Source: Bradyrhizobium sp. CB2312 (GTDB taxonomy: Bacteria > Pseudomonadota > Alphaproteobacteria > Rhizobiales > Xanthobacteraceae). From it: a stretch of DNA of 64,000 nucleotides. The stretch is taken from the NCBI RefSeq assembly GCF_029714425.1, contig NZ_CP121668.1, positions 3,493,501 through 3,557,500 on the forward strand, written 5' to 3'. Shown one piece after another: positions 16,837 to 25,559 of this stretch. Each line of letters starts with the position of its first letter. Positions within the stretch are counted from its first letter, which is position 1. The position numbers and the translations under genes are program-made. The notes under the pieces were generated by a model, which was given only the letters and a program-made list of their open reading frames with translations, was not told the origin of the DNA and searched no databases.

Positions 16837-18255
16837 CTATTCTGCCGCCGATGGAAGCGGCGTCGATCGGCGTTGGGCGTGTACAAGCAGGACTGCAGCC
16901 GCCGCGGAGGCGAGGCGCGTCCGCAGCTTGTCGGTCTGGCTGGTCAAAATGATCGGCACACGGGCGCCGAGCACGATTCCAGCCCCTTCGGCTCCCGACA
17001 TGAACGTAAGCTGCTTCACCAGCATATTTCCGGATTCAATGTCCGGGACAAGGAGGATATTCGCTCCCCCCGCGACCGGGGAAACAATGTTCGCCTGTCG
17101 CGCACTATCCGCGCTCACAGCATCGTCGAACGTAAGCGGCCCATCGACGATGCCTCCGGTGATTTGCCCGCGATTGGCCATCTTGCACAGCGCGGCCGCC
17201 TCCAGGGTGGAGGGTATCTTCCTGGTGACGTTCTCGACTGCCGACAGGACTGCGACCCTGGCCTGGTCGAAGCCGAGGACCTTCGCAAGGTCTATCGCAT
17301 TCTGGCAAATGTCGCGCTTCTGGTCCAACGTCGGAATTATGTTGACCCCAGCGTCAGTGAGTATGAGGGGAGTCGCATAGTTCGGCACGTCCATCACGAA
17401 GGCGTGGCTCATGCGTCTCTCGGTTCTAAGGCCTGTGCCTGCCGCGACGACTTCATGCATGAGTTCGTCCGGGCGCAAGCTTCCCTTCATTAGAGCGTCT
17501 ACCTTGCCCGCCCGCGCAAGTGCCACTGCTGTTGCGGCCGCGGCCGGCCCGGGCTTGGCGTCGAGGAATTCACATCCCGTGATCTCGATATTCAATGACG
17601 CGGCAAGTGACCGAATCTCCTGTTCGGGACCAACGAGGACTGGCCGAATGAGCCCAAGCTCCGTTGCGCGAACGGTCCCCTCGAGCGAAGCGTGATCACG
17701 AGGGTCTACAACAGCGGTCCGGATAGGCTCCAACTCAGCGCAACGCTGGACCAACTCCTCGTAGCGGTCATGGCGCCGTACCTCAACCTCCGGCAACGCG
17801 ACTCGGGGTTGGCAGATCTTCTTGGTCGGAGCGATCACTTGCGCGATTCCGGAAATCACTTCATCCCCGTTTTGATTCACGCCGCGACAGTCAAATAGCA
17901 CGACGTGTTCCTCCTGCCGCTTCTCCGAAGCGGTGACGGTGACCGTGACCGTATCGCCGAGGCCGACTGGCTCGCGGAAACGCAAATCCTGCCGAAGATA
18001 AACGGTGCCAGGGCCGGGAAGCCGCGTGCCCAAAATTGCGGAAATCAGCGCCCCGCCCCACATCCCGTGAGCGACAATGCGGTGAGATATGCTTGTCTCG
18101 GCGTAGCGCTCGTCGAGATGTGTCGGGTTCACGTCGCCAGACATGACCGCGAACAGGATAATATCGTCCTTGGTCAGTGTCCGCGTCAGGCTTGCGGACT
18201 CGCCAACCGCTATTTCGTCGAAGGTCCGATTTTCAATGAAATCGCTCACCTGCAT
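16837..18255 (-). CDS. bifunctional MaoC enoyl-CoA hydratase / phosphate acyltransferase
   Basis: A 472-residue fusion. Residues ~10-145 are a MaoC hot-dog hydratase: FAVMSGDVNPTHLDERYAE with the catalytic Asp/His, HGMWGGALISAILGTRLPGPG. Residues ~165-465 are a PTA/PTB phosphotransacylase: LIRPVLVGPEQEIR, DALMKGSLRPDELM, HAFVMDVPNYATPLILTDAG, IPSTLEAAALCKMA, GANILLVPDIESGNMLVKQL. Such fusions could hydrate crotonyl-CoA and convert acyl-CoA plus phosphate to acyl-phosphate. The fabI start follows 24 bp downstream. The ~160-bp upstream gap (18256-18416) shows no clear FixK box. Confidence 0.9.
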   Translation of the reverse strand: MQVSDFIENRTFDEIAVGESASLTRTLTKDDIILFAVMSGDVNPTHLDERYAETSISHRIVAHGMWGGALISAILGTRLPGPGTVYLRQDLRFREPVGLGDTVTVTVTASEKRQEEHVVLFDCRGVNQNGDEVISGIAQVIAPTKKICQPRVALPEVEVRRHDRYEELVQRCAELEPIRTAVVDPRDHASLEGTVRATELGLIRPVLVGPEQEIRSLAASLNIEITGCEFLDAKPGPAAAATAVALARAGKVDALMKGSLRPDELMHEVVAAGTGLRTERRMSHAFVMDVPNYATPLILTDAGVNIIPTLDQKRDICQNAIDLAKVLGFDQARVAVLSAVENVTRKIPSTLEAAALCKMANRGQITGGIVDGPLTFDDAVSADSARQANIVSPVAGGANILLVPDIESGNMLVKQLTFMSGAEGAGIVLGARVPIILTSQTDKLRTRLASAAAAVLLVHAQRRSTPLPSAAE

Positions 18256-18416
18256 GACTGACTCCTGCGGGACAAACTAGGTGATTTCGACCACCCAGGG
18301 TCGCAAACAAAGATATCGATGGCGCTGCATTCTCGCTCTTCATCGGGAACGCTCCATCACGGAGGGCATCGATGTGATCTCATCATTCTGTACCTGCTCT
18401 TACGAGCGAGGGGCAT

Positions 18417-18785
18417 CTACCAGGCTCGCCGGGCTGTCCAGGATCCTGCGCAGCGCTGGTCTCGGGAGGAACCGCTCCAAGTCCCCCGGCCTACAACACC
18501 CGTTAACTTGCCCGACCCAGATGCGCGTCTGTCCTGCATCGTAACCGACGCGCGTACCGCTCCCGAATTCGTGACATTGCCGCTCAAGCTCTCCGCGGCA
18601 GGCGACGTTATCGCGCCATTCTCGATATTGACCGAGTAAGTGTAGGTCGGATTGCAATCTCCGCTTTGCGTAACGAAAGTGATGTCCCACGAGCCGTCAT
18701 ATGGAGAGCGAGCGTCAGCAGCCGTAGCAAGCAGTAGCGGGGTAGCACAGCCGACAAGGATCGCGCACAGGTACGTCGTCATCAT
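18417..18785 (-). CDS. small secreted protein of unknown function
   Basis: The frame runs to 18803, but Met7/Met8 (18785/18782) are better starts for the signal peptide MMTTYLCAILVGCATPLLLA, with cleavage likely after ATAADA. The mature ~95-residue domain begins SPYDGSWDITFVTQSGDC and has four cysteines, suggesting disulphides in the periplasm. The pattern PYDGSWxxxFVTxxGxC occurs in short exported rhizobial proteins. A FixK-like box at 18842-18855 is centred 63 bp upstream, so it may share the divergent control region with ppk2. Confidence 0.7.
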   Translation of the reverse strand: MMTTYLCAILVGCATPLLLATAADARSPYDGSWDITFVTQSGDCNPTYTYSVNIENGAITSPAAESLSGNVTNSGAVRASVTMQDRRASGSGKLTGVVGRGTWSGSSRDQRCAGSWTARRAW

Positions 18786-18841
18786 GAACCTCGATCGCCA
18801 CATACCCTACGACCGTTTATCGCTAAGTGCGTTGAGCGCTG

Positions 18842-18855
18842 TTGCGCTAGATCAA
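18842..18855. promoter_or_regulatory. FixK-like box TTGCGCTAGATCAA
   Basis: It matches the FixK2 form TTGC-N6-TCAA with one weaker half-site. It lies between two divergent genes, a small secreted protein and ppk2. Confidence 0.45.
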
Positions 18856-18994
18856 TCGCATTCGGAACGGCTTGTCTATTTTTGAGAGGTCTAGGCCGCT
18901 GATGAGCGGTACGTGCGAGAGTCGGCATCAACCCATTGTAAGTTCTTCTATTTGCAAAGTGACTGAATGTCGCCAACGGAGGATCGTGACGAGA

Positions 18995-19897
18995 ATGGCG
19001 AGAGAAGAAGTTCTCGATCTCTTACAGAAATATGTCATCCCTTACCGCGTGACCAAAGGCAAGGGCTTCCGGCTGAAGGACTTCGATCCGGGTGACACCG
19101 GCGGCCTACAGATAGAAAAAGCCGAGGCCACGGAGCTCCTCCAAGCCGGCACCGCGTGGCTGGCCGAAGAGCAGGACATGCTCTATGCCCAGGACCGGTG
19201 GTCCTTGCTGCTCGTCTTCCAGGCAATGGACGCGGCTGGCAAAGACGGCACCATCAAGCACGTCATGTCGGGCGTCAATCCGCAGGGATGCCAAGTGTTC
19301 TCGTTCAAGCAACCATCATCGGAAGAAATTGCTCACGACTTCATGTGGCGCTACGCCAGGCGCCTGCCCGAGCGAGGCCGCATTGGCATCTTCAACCGTT
19401 CGTACTACGAGGAAGTCCTCGTCGTCCGCGTCCATCCCGAGCTCCTCGAACGGCAGAAGCTGCCCCAGCCGCTCGTCAGCAAGCGGATCTGGGACGAGCG
19501 GCTCGCCGACATCGCGCATTTCGAGGAATACGCCGCCCGACAGGGCACGAAAATTCTAAAATTTTTCCTTCACGTATCGCGCAAGGAGCAGGAGAAGCGC
19601 TTTTTGGAGCGCCTCGATGAACCCGAGAAGAACTGGAAATTCTCGCCTTCCGACGTACACGAACGCAAGTTTTGGGACGAGTACATGCACGCGTTCGAGG
19701 AAGCGATCGCGGCAACGGCGTCGAAGCAGGCGCCGTGGTTCGTCGTACCTGCCGACAACAAGTGGTTCAGCCGGCTTCTCGTCGCCGCGGCAACCGTGGA
19801 GGCATTGGTGAGCCTCGATCTCGCTTACCCGAAGGTCGACGCGGCGAAGAAGAAAGAGCTCACAGCCGCGAGGCGGGCGCTGTCCCGCGAGCGCTAA
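18995..19897 (+). CDS. ppk2: polyphosphate kinase 2 (PPK2)
   Basis: A 300-residue kinase of the short single-domain PPK2 class. Walker A is AMDAAGKDGT (77-86). Walker B is GRIGIFNRSYYEEVLVVRVH, and the lid includes KFFLHVSRKEQEKRFLERLD. PPK2 enzymes transfer phosphate between polyphosphate and nucleotides, often making ATP or GTP from polyphosphate. The ATG at 18995 is chosen because the family N-terminus begins near MAREEVLDLL and GGAGGA lies 12 bases upstream; GTG 18986 is an alternative. It fits an energy-reserve regulon with acetate kinase. Confidence 0.92.
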   Translation: MAREEVLDLLQKYVIPYRVTKGKGFRLKDFDPGDTGGLQIEKAEATELLQAGTAWLAEEQDMLYAQDRWSLLLVFQAMDAAGKDGTIKHVMSGVNPQGCQVFSFKQPSSEEIAHDFMWRYARRLPERGRIGIFNRSYYEEVLVVRVHPELLERQKLPQPLVSKRIWDERLADIAHFEEYAARQGTKILKFFLHVSRKEQEKRFLERLDEPEKNWKFSPSDVHERKFWDEYMHAFEEAIAATASKQAPWFVVPADNKWFSRLLVAAATVEALVSLDLAYPKVDAAKKKELTAARRALSRER

Positions 19898-20091
19898 AGG
19901 CATCTTCCCGTCGTGCACGCCACCCATATGCAGAACTACCTTGCCCAGGCCGAACGATGCACCGCCTCGGGCTTTGATCACGTCGACGTGCCGATCGACG
20001 AGGTCCGCGCGCGAACGTGGACCTGCTGCTCACGTTCAAGGTCGGCTCCTCCAGGGTCAAGGTCGGTACCGTCGAGATTGGATGATACCTC

Positions 20092-20550
20092 ATGAATCCA
20101 TCAGTGATTTCCGCTGTCGCGGCACTGGGCGGAGCCGTCATAGGCGGAGTGACTTCTATTGTCGCGTCGTGGATGACTCAACGGTTACGAGTCAGGGCAA
20201 AGCAGCTCGCGCAGCACAAGCAACGCCGAATAAAACTTTACAATGAATTCATCGAGGAGGCCTCGAAGCTTTTTGTCGACGCGTTAGAGCATGAAACTCC
20301 GAACGCTTCTGCGGTGGTCGGGCTCTATACAATAATCAGCAGAATGCGCATCCTGTCTTCAGCGGCAGTTATCGAATGCGCTGAAAAGGTCGGCGATGTC
20401 ATCGCCGAAACTTACCTTGCGCCGAAAATGACTCATGATGGACTGCGAGAGACGTTGAAGGGTCGGACATTCCGCTCGTTCGACCATCTTCACGATTTCA
20501 GCAAAGCTTGTCGCGCGGAACGAGGAACGGATACTCCGCAAAAAATCTAG
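20092..20550 (+). CDS. small membrane-anchored protein, paralogue of the one at 4399
   Basis: A 152-residue protein starting MNPSVISAVAALGGAVIGGV: one membrane segment rich in Gly and Ala, then ASWMTQRLRVRAKQLAQHKQ and a helical soluble domain (LYNEFIEEASKLFVDALEHE, ECAEKVGDVIAETYLAPKM). It aligns throughout with the 4399 product, which supports both starts. Family unknown. It sits between ppk2 and a lipoprotein hydrolase; the upstream 195 bp (19898-20091) holds no other gene. Confidence 0.8.
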   Translation: MNPSVISAVAALGGAVIGGVTSIVASWMTQRLRVRAKQLAQHKQRRIKLYNEFIEEASKLFVDALEHETPNASAVVGLYTIISRMRILSSAAVIECAEKVGDVIAETYLAPKMTHDGLRETLKGRTFRSFDHLHDFSKACRAERGTDTPQKI

Positions 20551-20561
20551 AGCTTGGATCA

Positions 20562-21791
20562 ATGATGCTTCAATCGCCACAGGGGCAGGCGGTCTGCCAG
20601 CGCGCACAGTACCGATCGGTCGATCTGTTGTCGAGGCAGCCTGAGTTGCGCGCGTCAAATCGCTGCGTTCTTTATAGTCGGTGCGGAATTCAGTGGGTCG
20701 TTGTCTCTCTACTTGCCATCGCTCTGCTCGGTTGCGCCGGCCGACCTGGCCCAGAGGTGTTGACCCCGGTCGCGCGCTCGCGTGGCTCCAAGACGCTGCA
20801 GGTCTACGTGGCGACCACGCGCGAGCGCGACAAGTCCTGGGCAAACGTATTTACCGCGAACGTCGCCAATTCGCTGAACTTTGCGAGGTTTGCCGTCTCG
20901 GTCCCGCCGAATCACAAGCCCGGCGAGATCGAGATGCCGACCAATGTCCCCGATCCGCAGAGTAGCTTTGCTGTCGTGGATCAGGCGCTGATAAGCGAGG
21001 CCGACTTCCTTAGGGCCCTCGCTTTGCAGGGCGACACTCGCCGGAAAAGGCACAAGGTCTTCGTCTTCGTTCATGGGTTTAACAACAGCTTTCAGGAGTC
21101 GTTGTTCCGACTGACTCAATTGCAAGCGGACGCCGAAATTGATGGGATCCCAATCTTGTTCTCGTGGCCGTCGCAAGGCCAAGTGACCGCCTATGAAGCC
21201 GACAAGGAAGCGGCCAGTTACTCTCATCGTCATTTGATGACGCTCCTCACAATGTTGAGCAGCAGTCCCGAGGTCAGCGACATTCTACTGGTAGCCCACA
21301 GTATGGGGGCCATGTTGACCGTGGACGCTCTGCGGGAGCTTCGTGCCCAAGGCATGAACCGCGTGATGGCTCGTTTAGGGGGTGTCGTGCTGGCGGCACC
21401 TGACATCGACGCGCGAGCATTCCGCGATCAGGTCGTAGCGATCGGCCCACTTAAGCCGCCCTTATTGGTTCTAGTGTCAAAGGATGATGGGGCCCTTCGA
21501 GCGTCCAGTGCTATCAACGGCGGTGTTCTTCGAGCTGGCGCTATCAATGTTGAAGATCCGGTAGTGCAGGAAGCTGCGATAAAGGCCAAGGTTCAAGTCG
21601 TTGATATTTCAAGACTCGCCTTGCACGACAATCTGGGGCATGACCAGTTCATCAGCGTCGCTGTGTTGTATTCGAGATTTCGACATCTAACGTCACCGTA
21701 TCGCAACTCGCCTGGCACATTCAGTTTTGGAGACGATGCGGGGCCCGTCGTTGGGCCGGTTGACGTAAGAGCTCTGGCTACGGCGCAATGA
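20562..21791 (+). CDS. alpha/beta hydrolase lipoprotein (DUF900 type)
   Basis: A 409-residue protein. The N-terminus has a hydrophobic stretch (VVVSLLAIALLGC, about 48-60) ending in a lipobox LLGC, so it is likely anchored in the outer or inner membrane. The hydrolase domain has VFVFVHGFNNSFQESL (oxyanion strand), the nucleophile elbow LVAHSMGAM (Ser), APDIDARAF (Asp) and a His near LALHDNLGHDQFISV. DUF900 proteins are esterase-like with unknown substrates. The frame is open to 20508 upstream; ATG 20562 is chosen as it shortens the pre-signal region, but the start is uncertain. The 3' end is followed by a FixK box. Confidence 0.75.
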   Translation: MMLQSPQGQAVCQRAQYRSVDLLSRQPELRASNRCVLYSRCGIQWVVVSLLAIALLGCAGRPGPEVLTPVARSRGSKTLQVYVATTRERDKSWANVFTANVANSLNFARFAVSVPPNHKPGEIEMPTNVPDPQSSFAVVDQALISEADFLRALALQGDTRRKRHKVFVFVHGFNNSFQESLFRLTQLQADAEIDGIPILFSWPSQGQVTAYEADKEAASYSHRHLMTLLTMLSSSPEVSDILLVAHSMGAMLTVDALRELRAQGMNRVMARLGGVVLAAPDIDARAFRDQVVAIGPLKPPLLVLVSKDDGALRASSAINGGVLRAGAINVEDPVVQEAAIKAKVQVVDISRLALHDNLGHDQFISVAVLYSRFRHLTSPYRNSPGTFSFGDDAGPVVGPVDVRALATAQ

Positions 21792-21843
21792 ACAGTCTTG
21801 TGCGGTACGGGGGCGGAAGAGGTCAACTAAGCAACGCGTGTTC

Positions 21844-21857
21844 TTGATCTCAATCAA
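21844..21857. promoter_or_regulatory. FixK/FNR box TTGATCTCAATCAA
   Basis: A near-perfect TTGAT-N4-ATCAA palindrome upstream of the DUF3141 remnant, the pta-like gene and ackA. Confidence 0.75.
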
Positions 21858-21929
21858 GGCCGGCGCTTCGCCTCATGCAAAAATGTTTTCAGTCATGTGC
21901 GAACGAATGACCATATCTAGCCAGAGCCG

Positions 21930-22145
21930 ATGGTCATTGTCACATGGATCGACAGGCGCAATTTCGATGATCCCGCCAATTACCCGCTCATTTGCGCCAT
22001 TTCTCCGAATGGCGTCGAGATCGACCGGCAGAGGCGGCCGTTCATCGTGGTCGATCCTCGCACCGGACGTGGTCCGGGTGTCGGCGACTTCAAGGGTGGA
22101 CGGCAAGATCGATGTCGCGATCGAGGCGGGGCATCCCTGCTAGAT
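21930..22145 (+). pseudogene. DUF3141 remnant
   Basis: The stretch translating NYPLICAISPNGVEIDRQRR then FIVVDPRTGRGPGVGDFK matches residues ~103-141 of the intact DUF3141 protein at 13502-15817 (NYSLLRIIPPEGVEIDARKR, VFVIDPRAGQGPGIGGFK). After DFK the homology continues in another frame (DVAIEAGHPC against EAFRAGHPVYF), so it is frameshifted, and the rest of the gene is missing. It lies directly behind a FixK box, which suggests an ancestral order box, DUF3141, pta, ackA. Confidence 0.75.
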
Positions 22146-22171
22146 GCGGTATTCGAACAGATGGGAGAGGG

Positions 22172-23213
22172 GATGGCGATCAACGCGCCTTTCTCGACCG
22201 CGGGGCCAGGGCATCGCAGCGGTCATTGAGAGAATCGGGAGCAAATATCAAGGCAATCGATATCGGACCCTCGCAGTCTCTCCGCAAGTACCATCGGCTG
22301 ATCGCGGCGGCCAAAGCGTTGCCGCCGGCTCCGACGGTCGTGGTGCATCCCTGCGACGAGACCTCGCTGCGCGGGGCGGTCGACAGCGCACTAGCCGGCA
22401 TCAATTCGGCCGATCCTGGTGGGGCCGGAAGGAAAGATAAGCGATACGGCCAGGAAGTGCGGTCTCGACATTTCGCGGTTCGAGATCGTCAACGCCGCTC
22501 ACAGCGATGAGGCCGCTGCCAAGGGCGTCGAGCTTGTTCATGCTGCCAGAGGCGAAATGCTGATGAAGGGCAGCCTGCATACGGACGAATTGATGCGTGC
22601 CGTCACTGCGAAAGCGGGTGGCTTGCGCACCGATCGCCGCATCAGCCATGCCTTCGTAATGGACGTGCCGGCCTATTCCGAGACGATCTTCGTGACGGAC
22701 GCCGCCATCAACATCTTCCCCGATCTTGACGCCAAGCGCGACATTATCCAGAACGCTATTGATCTCTACATCCAGACCGGCTTCGGCAAGCAGCCGCGCG
22801 TGGCGATCCTGTCGGCGGTCGAGACCGTTACGTCGAAGATCCCGTCGACGATCGAGGCGGCGGCGCTCTGCAAGATGGCCGACCGTGGCCAGATCATGGG
22901 CGGGCTGCTCGACGGGCCGCTTGCCTTCGACAATGCCGTCGACGCGGAGGCGGCGCGCATCAAGGGCATCGAGTCCGAGGTCGCCGGCCGCGCGCAGATC
23001 CTGGTCGTCCCCGACCTTGAAGCAGGCAACATGCTGGCAAAGAATCTGGCCTACTTCGCCAGGGCTGACGGCGCCGGCATCGTGCTCGGCGCCCGCGTGC
23101 CGGTCGTGCTCACGTCGCGTGCAGATAGTCCGCGGGCACGGATGGCATCTTGCGCGGTGGCCGCGCTCTATGCTCAAGGACGGCGCCAGCATGCGCCGAC
23201 CATTGCTGCGTGA
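22172..23213 (+). pseudogene. pta: phosphate acetyltransferase-like gene with a one-base frameshift
   Basis: Two frames join into one PTA domain. The first gives LRKYHRLIAAAKALPPAPTV then HPCDETSLRGAVDSALAG. The second, from 22419, gives VGPEGKISDTARKCGLDISR, GEMLMKGSLHTDELM, HAFVMDVPAYSETIFVTDAA, IPSTIEAAALCKMADRGQIM and LVVPDLEAGNMLAKNLAYFA. Removing one A near 22400-22404 restores GIIRPILVGPEGK, matching the paralogue at 16837 (LIRPVLVGPEQE). Only the phosphotransacylase part remains; no MaoC domain is seen. The 5' end is uncertain. ackA starts 5 bp after the stop. The shift may be a real mutation or a sequencing error; if it is an error, this is a working gene. Confidence 0.75.
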
Positions 23214-23218
23214 CCGCC

Positions 23219-24403
23219 ATGGACACCATCCTCGTCGTCAACGCCGGCTCCTCTAGTGTCAAGTTCGAGATCTTTTCGGTCGAAGGTGAGGGTAGGTTGA
23301 GCCGGCAGATCAGGGGCCAGATGGACGGCATCGGCAGCCGTCCGCGGCTGCGGGCGAGCGGAGCGAAATGCGAGCCCGTGGCGGACCGCGCCTATCTGCT
23401 CGAAGCCGTTCCGGACGTGCCGGCTGCGATGGACCTCGCCGGCGAGTGGCTTCGCGACGAACTCCGCATCCGCCCGATTGCCGTGGGACATCGCGTGGTG
23501 CATGGGGGCCCGGATTATGACCAGCCGATGTTGATCGACCGCAGCGTGGTGGCCCGCCTGGAGCGCTTCTCCAATCTCGCCCCGCTACATCAGCCGCACA
23601 ATTTGTCACCGATCCGCTCGATCCTCGCGAGTGATCCGACCCTACCGCAGGTTGCCTGCTTCGACACAGCTTTTCACCGTACACACGGTGCCCTTGCCGA
23701 CCATTACGCGATTCCGCATCAGCTTCACGCCGAAGGCGTGCGCCGTTACGGTTTTCACGGCTTGTCATACGAATATATCGCGAGCACGCTGCCAAGCGTC
23801 GCACCTGATATCGCCAAACGCCGCGTGATCGTCGCCCATCTCGGCAGCGGCGCCTCGATGTGCGCCATCGATCAGGGCCGCAGTGTCGAAAGCACGATGG
23901 GATTTACCGCGCTTGACGGACTGCCGATGGGCACGCGCCCGGGGCAGCTGGATCCGGGCGTGGTGCTCTATCTGATCGCGGAAAAGGGTATGTCTGCAGC
24001 AGAAGCCCAAAGCCTGCTCTATCACGAATGCGGCCTTAAGGGGCTCTCCGGCATCAGCAACGATATGCGGGAGCTACAAGACAGCACGGATCCCCGAGCG
24101 GCCTTCGCCGTGGATTATTTCGCCTACCGCATCGCCCTCAATACCGGCATGCTGGTCGCAGCCATGCAGGGTGTGGATGGCTTTGTGTTCACGGCCGGCA
24201 TCGGCGAGAACTCGGCGAAAATCCGGGCGGCGATCGCCAGCAGGCTCGCTTGGCTCGGGGTTTCCCTGGATGAGGCGGCAAATGCGGAAAACAGATCGTT
24301 GATCTCTCAACCGGACGGCCGTGTGCCGGTCTATGTCGTTCCGACCGATGAAGAACTGATGATTGCGCGCCACACCCTGTCGCTGCTGGTCCGAGCAACC
24401 TAG
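23219..24403 (+). CDS. ackA: acetate kinase (or short-chain acyl kinase)
   Basis: A 394-residue ASKHA-fold kinase of normal AckA length. The ATG at 23219 gives the classic start [19 protein letters not shown]. Other motifs are [62 protein letters not shown] and [13 protein letters not shown]. It makes ATP and acetate from acetyl-phosphate and ADP. Coupled directly behind pta, it would take acetyl-phosphate from the phosphoketolase encoded 4 kb downstream, or acyl-phosphate from the PTA-type enzymes. It lies in the unit behind the FixK box at 21844. Confidence 0.93.
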   Translation: MDTILVVNAGSSSVKFEIFSVEGEGRLSRQIRGQMDGIGSRPRLRASGAKCEPVADRAYLLEAVPDVPAAMDLAGEWLRDELRIRPIAVGHRVVHGGPDYDQPMLIDRSVVARLERFSNLAPLHQPHNLSPIRSILASDPTLPQVACFDTAFHRTHGALADHYAIPHQLHAEGVRRYGFHGLSYEYIASTLPSVAPDIAKRRVIVAHLGSGASMCAIDQGRSVESTMGFTALDGLPMGTRPGQLDPGVVLYLIAEKGMSAAEAQSLLYHECGLKGLSGISNDMRELQDSTDPRAAFAVDYFAYRIALNTGMLVAAMQGVDGFVFTAGIGENSAKIRAAIASRLAWLGVSLDEAANAENRSLISQPDGRVPVYVVPTDEELMIARHTLSLLVRAT

Positions 24404-24482
24404 CTGCGTGAGCAGCGTCCAGTGCCAAGGACACGCGTGCGAAGTACAGCATGGCGGTGGCCCGGCCGTGCCCCAAACTCGC

Positions 24483-25148
24483 CTAACTGCTCACCAGCGT
24501 CTCACGTGCGAGCGTCGCAAGATCAGCAATCGCCGCGACGGTTACATCCGCCGGCCGGTATCTTGCCAGGATCTCCGGGTCGTGCGCGTAATGGCCTTGG
24601 CGCGGAAACACTGTCGTCACGCGCTCGCTCCATTGCGACTTCACCGCATCAAGGATGCGCAGCTTGTCGTCGATAAGTATATAATGTCTCGCAGGATAGA
24701 GCCGTTCGACGTCGGCAAGCTCGTTCTCCTTGTGAATATAGATCAGCACCCGGTTGTCGAACGCCTTCCAGAGGCCCGAGCGCTCGATCTTGCGCGCCTG
24801 GAACACCGCGTCTCCGTCCGACAGGATTACGGGTAGACCCCATTGTCGAACATGTGTAACCGCGTCGAGCGCGCCGGTGTAGAGGCGCTCGGCGAAGGGG
24901 TAGTCGAGCAGCCAGTTCGCCATGCGCAGAAGCGTCGGATCGTGCAGCTTCTCTGCGCGGTAGCGCTCGAGGGCACCGATATAATCCGCGTAACCGAACT
25001 CGGCCCACAGTTCGTCGAAAATCGTCCAATATCGCTCGCGCGCGGCGCGCCCGTAGCTCTCCTCGAGATGCTCGCGCAGATCCTGTTGGATCCGGTCGTT
25101 GTCGACGAGCGTGTTGTCGACGTCGAAGAGGAAGACCAGATCGTCCAT
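24483..25148 (-). CDS. HAD-superfamily hydrolase
   Basis: A 221-residue HAD hydrolase. Motif I is FLFDVDNTLVD (nucleophile Asp 9, acid/base Asp 11), motif II VILSDGD, and motif IV HYILIDDKLRIL. A helical cap lies between motifs I and II. It would dephosphorylate a small phosphorylated compound; substrate unknown. It faces ackA tail to tail. The 260 bp upstream of its start show no FixK box on its side. Confidence 0.8.
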   Translation of the reverse strand: MDDLVFLFDVDNTLVDNDRIQQDLREHLEESYGRAARERYWTIFDELWAEFGYADYIGALERYRAEKLHDPTLLRMANWLLDYPFAERLYTGALDAVTHVRQWGLPVILSDGDAVFQARKIERSGLWKAFDNRVLIYIHKENELADVERLYPARHYILIDDKLRILDAVKSQWSERVTTVFPRQGHYAHDPEILARYRPADVTVAAIADLATLARETLVSS

Positions 25149-25559
25149 CTGTTGCCCATTTCGATGCGAGGCACAAAATCGCTATCTGAATTTCCCTGTT
25201 TGCTGGGCAGCCTGAGCCTTCGTTTTCGTCGCGGGCATCAAGCCCCACAACAACGCACCACGTAGCTGCGGGCACAACGGCCGGGTCTTGATCGCGACAG
25301 CTCCAACGCGCTTGGCCGTATACTGTTTCGATTCTTGTCGGTTCACTCAGCGGAATCGATGGGTCACTGCATAGACACAAGTATCAGAACACGTTGTTCG
25401 CACCAGGGTGATTGATCCATGTCAAACGCCCCCATGCTCCTTCATGAGAGCATTTAGCGTCTGCCGCACGCCATCTATCGAAGGACGCGGCGGAGGGGCC
25501 GAGAAAAACAGAACCGCGCCTCTCGAATCCATTGCGCTCCGCGACTGGAGTTGTCGATA
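25149..25559. other. 411-bp intergenic region with one FixK box
   Basis: A divergent region between the HAD hydrolase and the GH65 gene. Its only recognisable element is the box at 25412-25425. No credible ORF. Confidence 0.5.
25412..25425. promoter_or_regulatory. FixK/FNR-like box TTGATCCATGTCAA
   Basis: TTGA-N6-TCAA, centred 141 bp upstream of the first GH65 gene. It is the likely control site for the seven-gene sugar block up to 39034. Confidence 0.65.

Noticed and set aside
15904..17493. 529-codon plus-strand ORF
   Set aside because: It is antisense to fabI and the MaoC-Pta gene, both of which have clear family motifs; its own translation is Arg/His-rich with no domain.
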